A stretch of 64,000 nucleotides of DNA, taken from NCBI GenBank assembly GCA_040755725.1, contig JBFMAI010000034.1, positions 34,440 to 98,439 on the forward strand. The letters run 5' to 3'. The stretch is from JBFMAI01 sp040755725. Lineage in GTDB: Bacteria; Planctomycetota; Phycisphaerae; UBA1845; Fen-1342. Position numbers and translations under genes: made by a program. The notes beneath the pieces were generated by a model, which was given only the letters and a program-made list of their open reading frames with translations, was not told where the DNA came from and made no database searches. This document shows positions 17,305 to 28,400 of the stretch, piece after piece. Position 1 is the stretch's first letter. Each line of letters starts with the position of its first letter.

Positions 17305-20286
17305 ATGCGCTGTTGGGTTGCCAAACGACGAACGCGGGGCGGGACACCTGGGAGCGTGGCCGCCGGGGCGCTCGTTTTTGCCACGTTGGTCGCGCCCCCG
17401 ACTGTCGCCGATGAACCCGCCGTCACCGTCCTGGCCGACTTCGAGGGGCCGTCGGTGGCGGCGCGGATCGGGGAGGTCCGCAACGCGCTGGCGGGCGACT
17501 GCGCCGTCGAGCGGGTGCTGATCCCCGCTCGCGGCCAGGGGTCGCTGTCCGTGCGGATCGGGGCGACCGCCCCCCGCGTGTCCGTCACGTGCGACCTCAC
17601 GTTCCGTGAGGCGACCCGCTTTCGGCAGGCCGAGCGGGTGGCGTGCTATTGTTGGATCAACGAGGGGGAGATCGAGGTGGTGTTTCGCCTCCGCGACGCC
17701 CGCGACCAGCTCTTTGAGACGCCGCCGCAGCCCGTGACCCTGCGGCAGCGGTGGGTAAACGTCGGCGCCTCCCTAAAGCCGGAAGCCTTGCGCCGCGTTC
17801 GCGGCGACGCGCCGCTCGGCTTGCCGCTCGAAATCCAGGGGTGTCGCCTGGTCACGCAGCGGCTGGGCAAGCAAACGATCTACCTCGACGACCTGGAGGT
17901 CGAGCACCGCGTCGGGCCGGAAGACCTGGTTCGCGGCGAGTTCGAGTTCGACGAGCCCACGCGCATCTACGAGCCCGGCGCCGCAGTGGGGGCGGCCATT
18001 CTGCTGGAGAACCGCTCGCGCCGCGGTCCGCTCAACCTGACGCTCGACCTGGCCTGGACGCGCCCCGACGGGTCCGTTCTTCAACGGCAGCAGGCCGCCG
18101 TCAGCCTTCCGGTAAGCGGTACGGATTTCCGCTCCCGCCGGCGCCTCGACTTCTCGCAGCGCATCTCCGATTCGGGGCTGTACCGTCTGGTCGCTCAGGT
18201 CCGTTCCACCGGCTGGACCTTCCCGCACACGCTCGAGACGACGATCGCCGTCACCCCCAGCAACCGCCGGGTCTCTCGCGGACGCTCGACCCTCTTCGGC
18301 TTGCGCAGCAACCTGCTGCGCGAACCCGAGCTCGACCAGATGCTCGAGATCAGCGTGGCCCGCGATCTGGGCGTGAACCTCCTGGCCCTGGATGTTCCCT
18401 GGCGCCTCGTCGAACCCAAGGCCGGCGCCTATGACCTCGACCGCCTCGCCCCGCTGGTGGACGCGCTGGCACAGAAGGACGTGGCGGCGACCGTGGTCTT
18501 GACGGAGCCCCCCGAGTGGCTGCCCGGGGACGAGGCAGCGCGCCTGGAACGGTTTGGGCAGTTTGTTGCCGCCGCCGCCCGCCGTTTCGGCGAACGCGTC
18601 GGCCGCTACCAAGTAGCAGCCGACGTGCTGCCGGCGCTCGAGACACCGGCGCGGCTGGACGCGTTCGCCGCTTTCCGGGCCGCCCTGCGCGAGCAGTACC
18701 CGCGCATCGAAATCCTGCCGCCACCCGTCCCCGTCACCGACGCCGAACCGCCGGCCGAACTGGCGGCGTACATCCGCGCGCATCCCGAGGTGCCTTTCAC
18801 GTTTCGGACCGCCGGCGAGTCGGCCGGCGTGCTGCGGCAACTGGACCGTTTCCGGGAGCGCGGCGGCTTCGCGTGGCGGCCCGCGCACGCGTGGTACCAC
18901 GAGGCCGAGCCCTGCGTCGGCGCCGGGTACGACGCCGATGCGGAACAACTGCTGCGACATTACGTCGCCGGGGCGGCCGCCGGCGTGGGCAGCGTGGTGT
19001 GGTTCGATCTCCGCGACGACGACAACGACCCCACGCGACCCGAGGCCCTGCGCGGACTCGTGCGCCGTGACTTCAGTCCCAAGCTCGCGCTGCTGGGCTA
19101 CGCCACTGCCGCCGGCACACTCACGGGATACCGGTATGCCGGCCCGCTGAGCGGTGCGCCGGCGTCGTTCGACAGCGCCCTGTTCATCGGCGCCAACCGG
19201 CAGGTGGCCGCGCTCCTGCCCCAGCCCAATCGCATCCATCCCGCCGTCGTGTTCCCACGCACGGGCGCCCCGGGGGAGCTCGCCGCGCTCGACTTCGAGC
19301 GCCGCGCGTTGCCTGCCCTCGACGCCACCGGGACGGCGTTCGCCCCGGTCGCGCGGCCGTTCTTCCTGGTGCTCACGCTGCGGGCCCCGCAATCGGAGCC
19401 GCAGCTCACCCTGGCCAAACCCTGGCTGCGCGTCCCGCAAACCGTCTTCTTCGGCGTGGGCCAGTCCTTCACCGTCGAGGTGGACTTACCAACCACCGCC
19501 GCCCGGAGCTACCTGCAGTTGCGTCGCCCGAAGGACTCCGCCCTGCAATCCTCCGTGTCCGCGGTCACACTGCCCGCGACGCCCGGCGAAACGGTGCTGT
19601 CGCCCGTCGAGTTGACTGCGCTGCCCGGCCGCGAGGTGGCCCGCGAAGACCTCACGCTCCGCGTCGGGCGCGACGGGCGCCAGCTCGACGTCCTGCTGGT
19701 GGCGCGGCGGCTGATCGTCGTGAATCCGCTGATTCCCGGCCAACCCCTGGTCGCAGCGCCCCACCGGGTTGGAGAATTGGTCACCCATCACCCGCGACCG
19801 ACGGCCACCGCCGAACTGCACTTGGCCCACGATACCCATTCACTCCATGTCGCGATTGTCGTCGACGACGACCGCACGATCCCACTGGGATTCGATCGGC
19901 GAGGGCAGGCCACCGGCGACCACATCGTCCTGGGGTTGGCTGCGGAAGGGGCCTGGCACGCCGTCCATGCCCGGTTCGATGCCGCCGCCCGGGATTGGCA
20001 GCCCGAGCCGCTGTACGGCAGTCGGCCGGAGTGGCTGAGTGGCTGGACCGGGCGTGTTGCGGAAGGCCCGGGGCGGGCCGTCACGTTCCACTTCAAGATC
20101 CCGCTGCGGACGGTGACCGACGACGAGCCGCCGGCCGGTCGGCGTCTGCTTGTCGCGGTCGCTTACGTCGATGACGATGCCGATGGGCTCCCGCCGGTGC
20201 CGCTGACCTGGGGGCAGGGTCTGACGGACGGGCCGGCCACGAGGGAGTATGAGTGGCTCCAGTTGAGCAGCGCTCGAACCCCCTGA
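17305..20286 (+). CDS. Large exported glycosidase-like protein with CBM9-like end
   Basis: This 993-residue protein starts with a signal-like N-terminus cleaved near PPTVADEP. Domains in order: a jelly-roll carbohydrate-binding region (about 40-215, ending IYLDDLEVEH), an Ig-like region (about 220-320), a TIM-barrel-like region (about 345-610: DLGVNLLALDVPWRLVEP, AATVVLTEPPEWL, GSVVWFDLRDD), strand-rich domains, and a terminal CBM9-like domain (about 830-985: LHLAHDTHSLHVAIVVDDD). At the position where clan A glycosidases have Asn-Glu after beta-4, the sequence reads YQVAADVLPALE, so the acid/base residue appears lost. It may be a sugar-binding pseudoenzyme. The same plan appears in the gene at 9167. 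Confidence 0.7.
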   Translation: MRCWVAKRRTRGGTPGSVAAGALVFATLVAPPTVADEPAVTVLADFEGPSVAARIGEVRNALAGDCAVERVLIPARGQGSLSVRIGATAPRVSVTCDLTFREATRFRQAERVACYCWINEGEIEVVFRLRDARDQLFETPPQPVTLRQRWVNVGASLKPEALRRVRGDAPLGLPLEIQGCRLVTQRLGKQTIYLDDLEVEHRVGPEDLVRGEFEFDEPTRIYEPGAAVGAAILLENRSRRGPLNLTLDLAWTRPDGSVLQRQQAAVSLPVSGTDFRSRRRLDFSQRISDSGLYRLVAQVRSTGWTFPHTLETTIAVTPSNRRVSRGRSTLFGLRSNLLREPELDQMLEISVARDLGVNLLALDVPWRLVEPKAGAYDLDRLAPLVDALAQKDVAATVVLTEPPEWLPGDEAARLERFGQFVAAAARRFGERVGRYQVAADVLPALETPARLDAFAAFRAALREQYPRIEILPPPVPVTDAEPPAELAAYIRAHPEVPFTFRTAGESAGVLRQLDRFRERGGFAWRPAHAWYHEAEPCVGAGYDADAEQLLRHYVAGAAAGVGSVVWFDLRDDDNDPTRPEALRGLVRRDFSPKLALLGYATAAGTLTGYRYAGPLSGAPASFDSALFIGANRQVAALLPQPNRIHPAVVFPRTGAPGELAALDFERRALPALDATGTAFAPVARPFFLVLTLRAPQSEPQLTLAKPWLRVPQTVFFGVGQSFTVEVDLPTTAARSYLQLRRPKDSALQSSVSAVTLPATPGETVLSPVELTALPGREVAREDLTLRVGRDGRQLDVLLVARRLIVVNPLIPGQPLVAAPHRVGELVTHHPRPTATAELHLAHDTHSLHVAIVVDDDRTIPLGFDRRGQATGDHIVLGLAAEGAWHAVHARFDAAARDWQPEPLYGSRPEWLSGWTGRVAEGPGRAVTFHFKIPLRTVTDDEPPAGRRLLVAVAYVDDDADGLPPVPLTWGQGLTDGPATREYEWLQLSSARTP

Positions 20287-20852
20287 CCGCCGCCCGGCGC
20301 AAAAAAGAAAGGGCGACCCAGATAGACGTCCACAGGGGGGGTTGGGTTTCGAGCGAGGGGGCCATCAAGCGCGGATTGGGTTGTCGCTATCCATGTTGAT
20401 GGCCTGGGGACGTCGCATCTGTCAGTCGCCCTATCGCACGCGGCTTAGGGGGCACCTGCCGGGCAGCAGGTTGCATCGGCCAAGCATCCGTGCCGAGCCG
20501 ATGCGCTGCGGTCGTTCGCAGCTCGTCCGTGAGCGGCCGTGCCGACCGGGATCCACACGACTCAATAGCTGCCGATTGCTGATATAGGTAAGCCGACCTG
20601 AACTAGCGCAGCTTATCTAACCACGCAAGAGATGATACCACAGATTACTGGACAGAGGATGGAAGCGTTTACCAATATTATCAGCATGGCGTCACTTGCC
20701 CGGTTACAGGCAACGTCGCATTCACGAAACAGCCACATATTGCGTTCGGCACTGCATAAGACCGCTACAAAAATGGCTCAGTTGGCGCGGCAATCTCAGT
20801 TTTAATTATCCATTTTCCCACCCCACCGCAGATTCCGAGTCCCGATTCCCCC
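20287..20852. other. Gene-poor gap with a low-GC island
   Basis: The first 300 nt have ordinary GC and show nothing recognisable. From about 20580 to 20820 the GC content falls to roughly 47% by hand count, against about two thirds in the surrounding genes. This suggests foreign or relaxed sequence. The only coding-like segment is the frame at 20607-20759, listed separately. Confidence 0.6.
20607..20759 (+). pseudogene. Possible gene remnant in low-GC island
   Basis: A 50-codon frame runs from just after a TAG (20604) to a TAA (20757-20759) without any ATG, GTG or TTG start in a usable place. Its translation, including DYWTEDGSVYQYYQHG and VTGNVAFTKQPHIAFG, has a balanced, globular, aromatic-rich composition unlike random translation of GC-rich DNA. 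It could be the tail of a laterally acquired gene. No family was recognised. Confidence 0.3.
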
Positions 20853-21401
20853 TCACGGACTCAGATTCCCATGATCGACACGACGCAGTATCTTTCTTAT
20901 TATCAAGTAGTTACGATCGCGGTAGCGCGTGATCTCGCCGGAGACGATGAAATCGCTGAAGCCGGCTTCCGCTTCGCGCTCCATTGCCTCGAGAAGCTGG
21001 TTCTCCAGGATCTCGATCGTCCGCGGCGACTTGCCGGCCCCGTCCACGAGAAAGACAAACCGGGCCCGCCCGCCCTCGCGCACCAGCCGGCCGGGGCGCT
21101 CCACTACGAACGTGCCCTCGAGCAGCAGTGGCTGCCCCTCCGCATCGACTCCCGCCGCCACCACGCCCCCGGCGGGCTGCGCCGAGAAGTCCAGCGGCCG
21201 AATGGGCATTGGACGCTCTTCGCGGCCCAGAAGCTGGCGCAGAATGTCCGCTTGCGCCGGGGTCTTCAGCGTACTGCCAGCGTCGGCGGGGCGCGTCGTT
21301 GCGGACGGTTCGTTGCCCGGCGGCTCCGCCGACTTTCCGGGTTGGTCCTGCGGCTCCCACATTAGGGCCGCCACGAACGCGGCTGTTGCCCATCGCACCA
21401 T
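20853..21401 (-). CDS. Conserved exported protein of unknown function
   Basis: The ATG at 21401 is preceded by GAGGAG at about 7 nt. The 182-residue product has a short hydrophobic start (MVRWATAAFVAALMW), a Pro/Ser/Thr-rich spacer and a conserved C-terminal domain. Recognisable stretches are EGTFVVERPGRLVREGG, SPRTIEILENQLLEAME, FIVSGEITRYRDRNYLIIRK. The last of these resembles a C-terminal pattern seen in planctomycete proteins of unknown function. It probably works in the periplasm. It stands alone, facing away from the NeuD-type gene. Confidence 0.65.
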   Translation of the reverse strand: MVRWATAAFVAALMWEPQDQPGKSAEPPGNEPSATTRPADAGSTLKTPAQADILRQLLGREERPMPIRPLDFSAQPAGGVVAAGVDAEGQPLLLEGTFVVERPGRLVREGGRARFVFLVDGAGKSPRTIEILENQLLEAMEREAEAGFSDFIVSGEITRYRDRNYLIIRKILRRVDHGNLSP

Positions 21402-21541
21402 CGCTGCACTCCTCTTGCGGCTCGTCGGACGCCACGTCAAAAGGCGCCGACGGATACCACATATCCTACCTGCGCGATCGGCGTCCGACGACCGAGTACC
21501 GAGCCCCAATCCGCCGATAGGGTTGTCCGGCAGGGCAGCAC

Positions 21542-22294
21542 ATGGTCGATGTGGTGATCTACGGTGCCGGGGGCCTGGGCAGCCTGGTTCAGGACATCCT
21601 CCTAACCGCCGGCCGCTACCGGCCGGTCGCCTACCTCGACTCCGACCCGGCCAAACACGGTCAGGTGGCCAACGGGTTGCTTGTGCGGGGCGGGTTGGAC
21701 CAGGTGGACGCACTGCGGCAGGAGGGAATAGAGCGCGTGATCGTCGCGGTGGGAAACAACGCAGCGCGCGTTGCGCTGGCCGAGAAGCTGGTCGCGCACG
21801 GAATGCGCCTCGTCAGCGCGATACACCCACTGGCCAGCCTGTCACTGTCCGCCCAGATCGCCGAGCACGTCGTCATCGGACCGCGGGCCACGGTGTGCGT
21901 CCATGCCCGAATCGGCCCGCACAGCGTGCTGTCCGCCGGCGTCATCGCCGAGCATGACAACGTGATTGGCCAGGGCGTATTCTTGCACCCGGCGGTGCGG
22001 CTGGCGGGGGGTGTGGAGGTTGAAGACCTGGCTGTCGTGGGCATCGGAGCGTCGGTGATTCCGGGGCGCCGGGTCGGGCGGGGGGCCTGCGTCGAACCGG
22101 GCGCCGTCGTCATCCACGATGTGCCACCCGGGGCGACGGTCAGCGGCGTCCCGGCCAGCCCCTTCGGCCCCGGTCACTCGCACTTCGTGCCTGATCCGGG
22201 GCAACTCGGCCCGCGAGCCGTCCCGCGCCCCACGCCGCGGCCCACTGCTCCCACTCCCGACCGTCAGCCCTGCGCGCCGACCAGGGCCCCCTGA
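21542..22294 (+). CDS. NeuD/PglD-type sugar O- or N-acyltransferase
   Basis: The N-terminal about 80 residues form a PglD-type nucleotide-sugar binding domain (VVIYGAGGLGSLVQDIL, VAYLDSDPAKHGQ, VIVAVGNN). Residues about 85-215 are a left-handed beta-helix of hexapeptide repeats (VVIGPRATVCVHARIG, VIGQGVFLHPAV, VVGIGASVIPGRRVG) ending GVPAS. Such trimeric enzymes acetylate sialic acid, bacillosamine or other amino sugars for surface glycans in the cytosol. The last about 30 residues are a Pro-rich tail. The gene lies near envelope-glycan genes but is transcribed singly. Confidence 0.85.
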   Translation: MVDVVIYGAGGLGSLVQDILLTAGRYRPVAYLDSDPAKHGQVANGLLVRGGLDQVDALRQEGIERVIVAVGNNAARVALAEKLVAHGMRLVSAIHPLASLSLSAQIAEHVVIGPRATVCVHARIGPHSVLSAGVIAEHDNVIGQGVFLHPAVRLAGGVEVEDLAVVGIGASVIPGRRVGRGACVEPGAVVIHDVPPGATVSGVPASPFGPGHSHFVPDPGQLGPRAVPRPTPRPTAPTPDRQPCAPTRAP

Positions 22295-22386
22295 ACAACA
22301 CGCCGATCGAGTGACCGACGAAGACATGTCCGTCGCCTGACCCCGTCGTTCCCTGGATCGGCATCCAGGAGCATGAGACGCCAGCC

Positions 22387-22416
22387 GGGAGGACGAGCCT
22401 CCCAGCGAGCCGCGGC
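22387..22416 (+). repeat. GGGAGG-type interspersed repeat, copy A
   Basis: The 30-nt unit begins GGGAGGACGAGCCTCCC, which folds on itself, and ends GAGCCGCGGC. Related copies occur at 36239, 47027 and, on the other strand, 43676. Confidence 0.5.
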
Positions 22417-22499
22417 ACAGCACTCGCGGCGCGTTGGGATCGCCCTCCCGCACCGCATGTTCGGCACGGTCATTCAGCGTGCAAGCCGGGGCCGGCGGT

Positions 22500-25400
22500 T
22501 CAACCGCGAGACGGCCGAAAAGGGCGGCGAGCGCGTGACCGCGTGCTCCACAGCCCAAGCAGCGTGGCCAGCGTCATCATCGCGCCGGCCGCCGGGCACA
22601 AGGCCGGGCTGCCCGGTGTCGGCCGGCCGCTGTCTTCCTCGCACACGTCGCCGATGCCGTCGTCGTCCGCGTCGGCCTGGTCCGGGTTCGCGCGGTTGGG
22701 GCAGTTGTCTTCGCAGTCCAGCACGCCGTCGTCGTCGCTATCGACGTCCGGCGTGCCGCAGCCGCAGACACCCGGCTCGGTCTTGTTCGGATCGTCGGGG
22801 CACTGGTCGATCACGGCGGGCGGCCCGGAGGTCTTGGTCTGGAAGCTCCAGACCGGGCTGGTCGTGGAGCCGGAGTCATTCTTGGCCACCACGCGCCAGT
22901 AGTACGCCTTCCCGGCGTCGAGGTCGAGCGGGCCCCACGCCGCGGCGGTCGTGTTACCCAGGAAGGCCATGTCGGCCAACGCCGGCCCGATGCCGAGGAA
23001 GACCTGGTAGATCGTCGTGTTCGGGCTCTCGGCCCACGCCAACTGAACGTTGCGGGCAACACCGGTCGCCCCGTCCGCCGGGAACGGCGAGCGCGGCTCG
23101 GCGGGCGGCCCCGTCCGCGTGGTGAACGACCAAATCGGTCCGCCGGTGCTCCACCCGCTGCCGCGGATGACGACCTTCCAGTAGTACGTCGTCTCATAGG
23201 CCAGCGTCGCCAGCGGCCACTTGTTGGTGGCCACGTTGCCGACCTTGGCCGGCGGCGTGGCGGTCCCGAAGTACACGTCGTAGGAGGTGGCCCCGCCGAC
23301 ACTGCTCCACGCCAAGTCGGCGTCCACCGCCACGTTCACCGCCCCATCGGCCGGCTGCGGGCCGGCGGGCTCGCAGGCGTCGCCGATGCCGTTCTGGTCC
23401 ACGTCCGCCTGGTCGGGGTTGTGCACGGCCGGGCAGTTGTCGACGAGGTCGGGGACGGCGTCGCCGTCGCGGTCTTCGCAGACATCCCCGATGCCGTCGC
23501 CGTCGGTGTCGCGTTGATCCGGGTTGGCGTGGCTGGGGCAGTTGTCGCAGGCATCGCCGAGGCCGTCTTGGTCGCGGTCGGCCTGCGTGGGGTTGGCGAC
23601 CGCGGGGCAGTTGTCCTGGGCATCCGCGATGCCGTCGTTGTCGTTGTCGTTGTCGCAGGCGTCGCCGATGCCGTCCTTGTCGCGGTCGGCCTGGTCGGGG
23701 TTGTATACCAGCCAGCAGTTGTCCTGCACGTCGGGGATGCCGTCGTTGTCGTTGTCATTGTCGCAGGCATCACCGATACCGTCCTTGTCGCGATCGGCCT
23801 GCGTGGGGTTGTAGATCAAGGGGCAGTTGTCGATGGCGTCCGGCACGCCGTCGTCGTCATCGTCATCATCGCAGGCATCGCCGAAACCGTCGCCGTCGGT
23901 GTCGCGCTGGTCGGGGTTGGCCACGCTGACGCAGTTGTCGCAGGCGTCGCCGAACCCGTCGTTGTCGCCGTCGGTCTGGCTCGGGTTGGTCTTCAACGGG
24001 CAGTTGTCGCAGGCGTCGCCGACGCCGTCGCCATCGCTGTCCCCTTGATTCGGGTTGGCGACGTGCTTGCAGTTGTCGCACGCGTCGCCGCGGCCGTCAC
24101 CATCGGCATCCGCCTGGTCCGGGTTGGCGATCGCGGGGCAGTTGTCGCACGCGTCACCCCGGCCGTCCTGGTCCGTGTCGGTCTGGGTCGGATTGGCGAC
24201 CGCGGGGCAGTTGTCGCAGGCGTCGCCGAACTTGTCCCCGTCCGCGTCCGCCTGATCGGGGTTGGGTACGAGCTTGCAGTTGTCGCAGACGTCGCCCACC
24301 CCGTCGCCGTCCTGGTCGGCCTGGGGCTGCCCCGGCGGCGGCGCGTTGGCGACCGTCGGGCAGTTGTCACACGCGTCACCCACCCCGTCCCCGTCCGTGT
24401 CGACTTGCTCCGGATTGGCCACGGCGGAGCAGTTGTCGCACGCGTCGCCCAGTCCGTCGCCGTCCGCGTCTTCCTGGTGCGGGTTGTACACCGCGGGGCA
24501 GTTGTCCTCTCCATCGGGAACCCCGTCGCCATCGGCATCGAAGAACGGCGGATTGATCACGATCAGCACCGTCGCGACGCCGGGTGGCAGCGGCGGATTC
24601 GACGCCGTACTGGTCACGGTCAGATACACCGTGACCGCGGCGGGGTTGGGCCCGGGGAATTGCTCGGCGGTATAAACGTGTTCCACGACGGGTTCGGTGC
24701 TGGGGGCCGTGCCGTCGCCGAAGTCCCAGGCGTACTTGAGCGTCTCGGTCCCGCCCAGCTCGTTCAGCGAGTCGGACGCGTCGAAGCGGACACGCAGCGG
24801 CGCGCGCTGTTCCGGGTTCGTCAGAGCATCGGGGTAGCTCACTTCGATATGCGCGTAGACGCGCGGGTAGATTTGCCCGTGCCGCAGCTCCAGCGGCGTG
24901 CTGTACGGCGTCCGGCCGGTGGTGCGGAACAGGAAGCGGTCGGCCTGCGGACCGCCGCCGCCCTGCGAGAAAGCGTGGACGCGGTAGGTCACACCGGCGG
25001 GGGCGGTGCCCGCGTTGCCGACGAGCTTCAACTTGGTGGTCGCCGGTGCGTTGTAGATCGTGTAGAAGCCGGGCTTGGCCCCGGGGCCGCCGACGATGCG
25101 CACGCGGTCGCCGGGCTTGAATGTGCTGGCCAGGAAGCGCGCGCCGGGGTCGGTCAGCGTGGTGTATTGGGCCCCGTCGTAAGCCAGGCTAACGCCCGCG
25201 CCGGTTTGCGTCACCGCGTCGGGAGCATACAGAATGACGAAGCTGAGGTCGCCGTTGTCGGTGGTGTAGGGTATTCCAGTGGTTGCGCGATTGGTCTGGA
25301 GCCCCGACGCGGTGCCTTCCACGCGCCATACCTCGAAGTCCGCCACGCTGTGATCGACGCACGTGACGGTCCAGTCCTCAAGCCTCGTTTCGAGGCGGCC

Positions 25401-28400
25401 CTGCGCGTCCACGGCAATCGCCAGCCCGGGTTGATTTGGGTCGGCCGGGTGGGCCAGCCGCCCGCGGCCGCGGTTGTTCACGTCGGCCCGCGGGGTCATG
25501 TACTTCAGCTCCCACTGGTTGTCGATGCCCTTACCCGGCTTGAGCCGGGCGAAGAAGAAGTACTCGCCGTCGGGCAGTCCGGTGATGTCCACCGGGTGCG
25601 TGATCCGCACGATGTCGGGGGAGGTCTTGTGCAGATCGGGCGGGAGCTGGTACAGCTCGTCGTAACCCTCGGGGTCGTCGTCGGCGTAGAACTCGATGTC
25701 GGTGCCGGCGAACGCGTCATACGCCTCCATCCCCAGGATCAGCCAGCGCCGGCCCTGGTATTGCTGCACGTAGGTGGCCGGCGGGCGATTGAAAGTGAGC
25801 TCCGGCACCGAACGCATGTTCCAGTAGAACGTGACGATTGACCGGTCGGTCAATTCCACGATGTCGCGGATTTCCAGATCACTGCGCGTCCCGCCCCACC
25901 AGAGCGACCCGGGGCTCGTCGCCTCGTTCCACTCCCGCACGCCCAGCAGGCCGGGGAACGGATCGTTCGGATCGCCCAGGTTGAGCCCGTTTTCCAGCTC
26001 GTACTGACCGTCCGCCTGCTGGATGTTGTAGGTGAAATGGCTGCCGACCCGCTGCTGGAGCGGCACGCCTTCGAAGTTGTCGCCGAAGTCGGTGTGCATG
26101 ATGAGCACGCCCGGGCCCGGCCCGTAGCGCGAAAAGTTGACGCGGCCCGCCAGCGGCGACGGACGGTCGGTGACCCGCCAGAAGTAGAACAGCTCGCCGT
26201 CCAGCGTCGTGTCCGTCGGGTCGTAGGTGGACGGCAGGCCGGGCACCCGCGGGTTCTTGTAGACATAGACGGAGTTCACGGGCGAGAAGGCATAGTCGTG
26301 CAGCGTGACCTCGGTCTCCTGGCGCGGGTTGAGCACCTGCGTCAGGTCGGTCACGCTGATCCACGGAATGTGCTGCGTGCCCAGCTCGGCCTTGCCGATG
26401 CCGGCCTGCTTCAGCGGTGCCGACGGATGGACGAACCCGCCCGACATGATGCACCACCCGCCCACGGGGTGGTTGATGATACCGCTGATGTACTCGTCGT
26501 AGTCGTACAGGTCGGGATAGCCTTCCCATACGTGCAGCCACTCGTGGACCATCATGCCCTTGTGGAAGCCCACATTCGGCGTCCCGGTCTCACCGTCGCC
26601 GTCCAGCGGCGTACCAAAATCCGAGAACCAGATCGGCGAATACGTCGTCCCCGGTTCCTCCCGTACTTGGATCGGCAGGTCCATGCCGGGGGCCGGCAGG
26701 ACGAACAGCGGGCGGTCGCCGCTATTCAACTCCGGATCCACGAGCCCGGCCGGCAACATGAAGCTCGAATGGACGAACGCCTTGCCCCCGACCACCATCA
26801 CCACCTGGTCCCAGTCCACGGTGGCGTCGAGGGCCGCGACGATGTCCTCAGTCAGGCGCCGCCGATTGAACGGGTACGCGACTTCCGGCCCGCCGCTGTT
26901 GTTCGTATCCGCATACTCGTCCATGACGTAGTTTTCGGAGCCAGCGGCGCGGACTTCGCCCAGGTCGAGCAGGCCGTCAAGGTTGAAATCACGCCCCAGC
27001 GCCTGGTAGTAGCTCGACACCAGGCCCGCCAGCGTGCCAAACGGCCGGCTTTGCCCCGGCGGCGTGCCGCCCGTGTCAACCGCGAACAGGCCTGACGTCG
27101 TATCCAGGCCGACCACGTTCGGCGCGGCCCCAGGCTTGAAGGTGAGGGACCGCACCTCGTAGGAGAGGGCCGCGGCGCCGGTGCCCACCGGCGTCAACGC
27201 GCCCGTGGCCACGTTAACCGTGGCCAACACCCCGATCGCCTCGTCCTTGGTGTACAGGGTGTTGGTGACGCGATCAAAGGCCAGCCCCTCGGCCCCGATG
27301 AACGCGACCCCCAACGTTGCGAGGTACTCGGCCTTGCGGTAATTGGGGTTCTGGGCGTCGTTCGAGATCGACCACAGCTCCGTGATTCCCGAGTCCTCGA
27401 TCGTGACCAGGAAGCGGTTGTTCGCCAGGTCGTACACCATGTCGCGGACCGGAATGTCGAACGGCCAGGTGGTCGTGGACACGAGTTCCGTCTGCCACGT
27501 CGCGGCCCCGTTGTTCCAATTGACGAACACCAGGGCATGCCGCCACGTGCTCCCGGATGGCTTGCTGCAAATCCCCCACAGCGTCGGCTGGCCGACCGAG
27601 GGCCGGATGAACGCCAGCGCACTCATGGTGTAGCCGTCAAACCGCGGATCATACGTCGGCGAGGTCGGGTCCCAGAAGTGGCCGACCACTTCGCCGGTAG
27701 CCGTGGGCGGCGTCGTCTCGGTGACGGTCGCGCGGATGAGCCGGCTGTATACGGGGTCGGCCACGTAATACCGCTGGTTGTTCTCCTGGTACGCGATCGC
27801 CGCCAAGCCGACGGCCTCCGGGCTCGTCCGCCATGTCAGCAGCTCGAGGTTCAACATGTTGCCCGCGTCGTAGCCGTTGGCGCCGTGGATGTTGAAGGCC
27901 AGCGGCCCCGCCGCCGGGATATACCCGTCCGGCCCCCCGGCCGAGTTCGGGTTGCCCGTGCCGAAGTCCTGCCCGTAAGGGCTGGTGTTTCGCGGCGAGG
28001 TCACCTCTCCTGGCCGCCCGTCGCCGCCATACCACAACCCCGACTTGTTCTCCGCCACGGCGATGTGGTAGATCGACGAGGCCAGGTCGTCGAACTCGGC
28101 CGGGCCGTCGTACACGTCGCGCACCCCGTCGGTGTTCAAGTCAAGCGCATCCGGCAAGATGGGCTTCTCGGGGTCGTCCCCGGAACCGTCGCCCCCGTTG
28201 TACACGCCGTCGAAGTTCGGGCTGTTCGGATCGCGCAGGTCGTTGTCGCCGCAACCGCTGCCCGGACTGGTCGGCGGTACGCACCACGGAAAGTAGGGTG
28301 TACCGTCCTGTTGGGCCCGGGCCGTGTTGCCGCCGCAATTCGGCGTGAACGGCCGCTCCACGCCCGCCGGATCGTTCCACCCCTTCGGCAACGCCGGGTC

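Noticed and set aside
20853..21713. Longer minus-strand start for the exported protein
   Set aside because: The extra 104 codons are Arg/Pro-rich and overlap the NeuD-type gene. GAGGAG and a signal-like N-terminus support ATG 21401.
23340..24540. CRISPR-like periodicity
   Set aside because: The repeat spacing comes from protein-coding thrombospondin type 3 units of 24-36 residues, without unique spacers.
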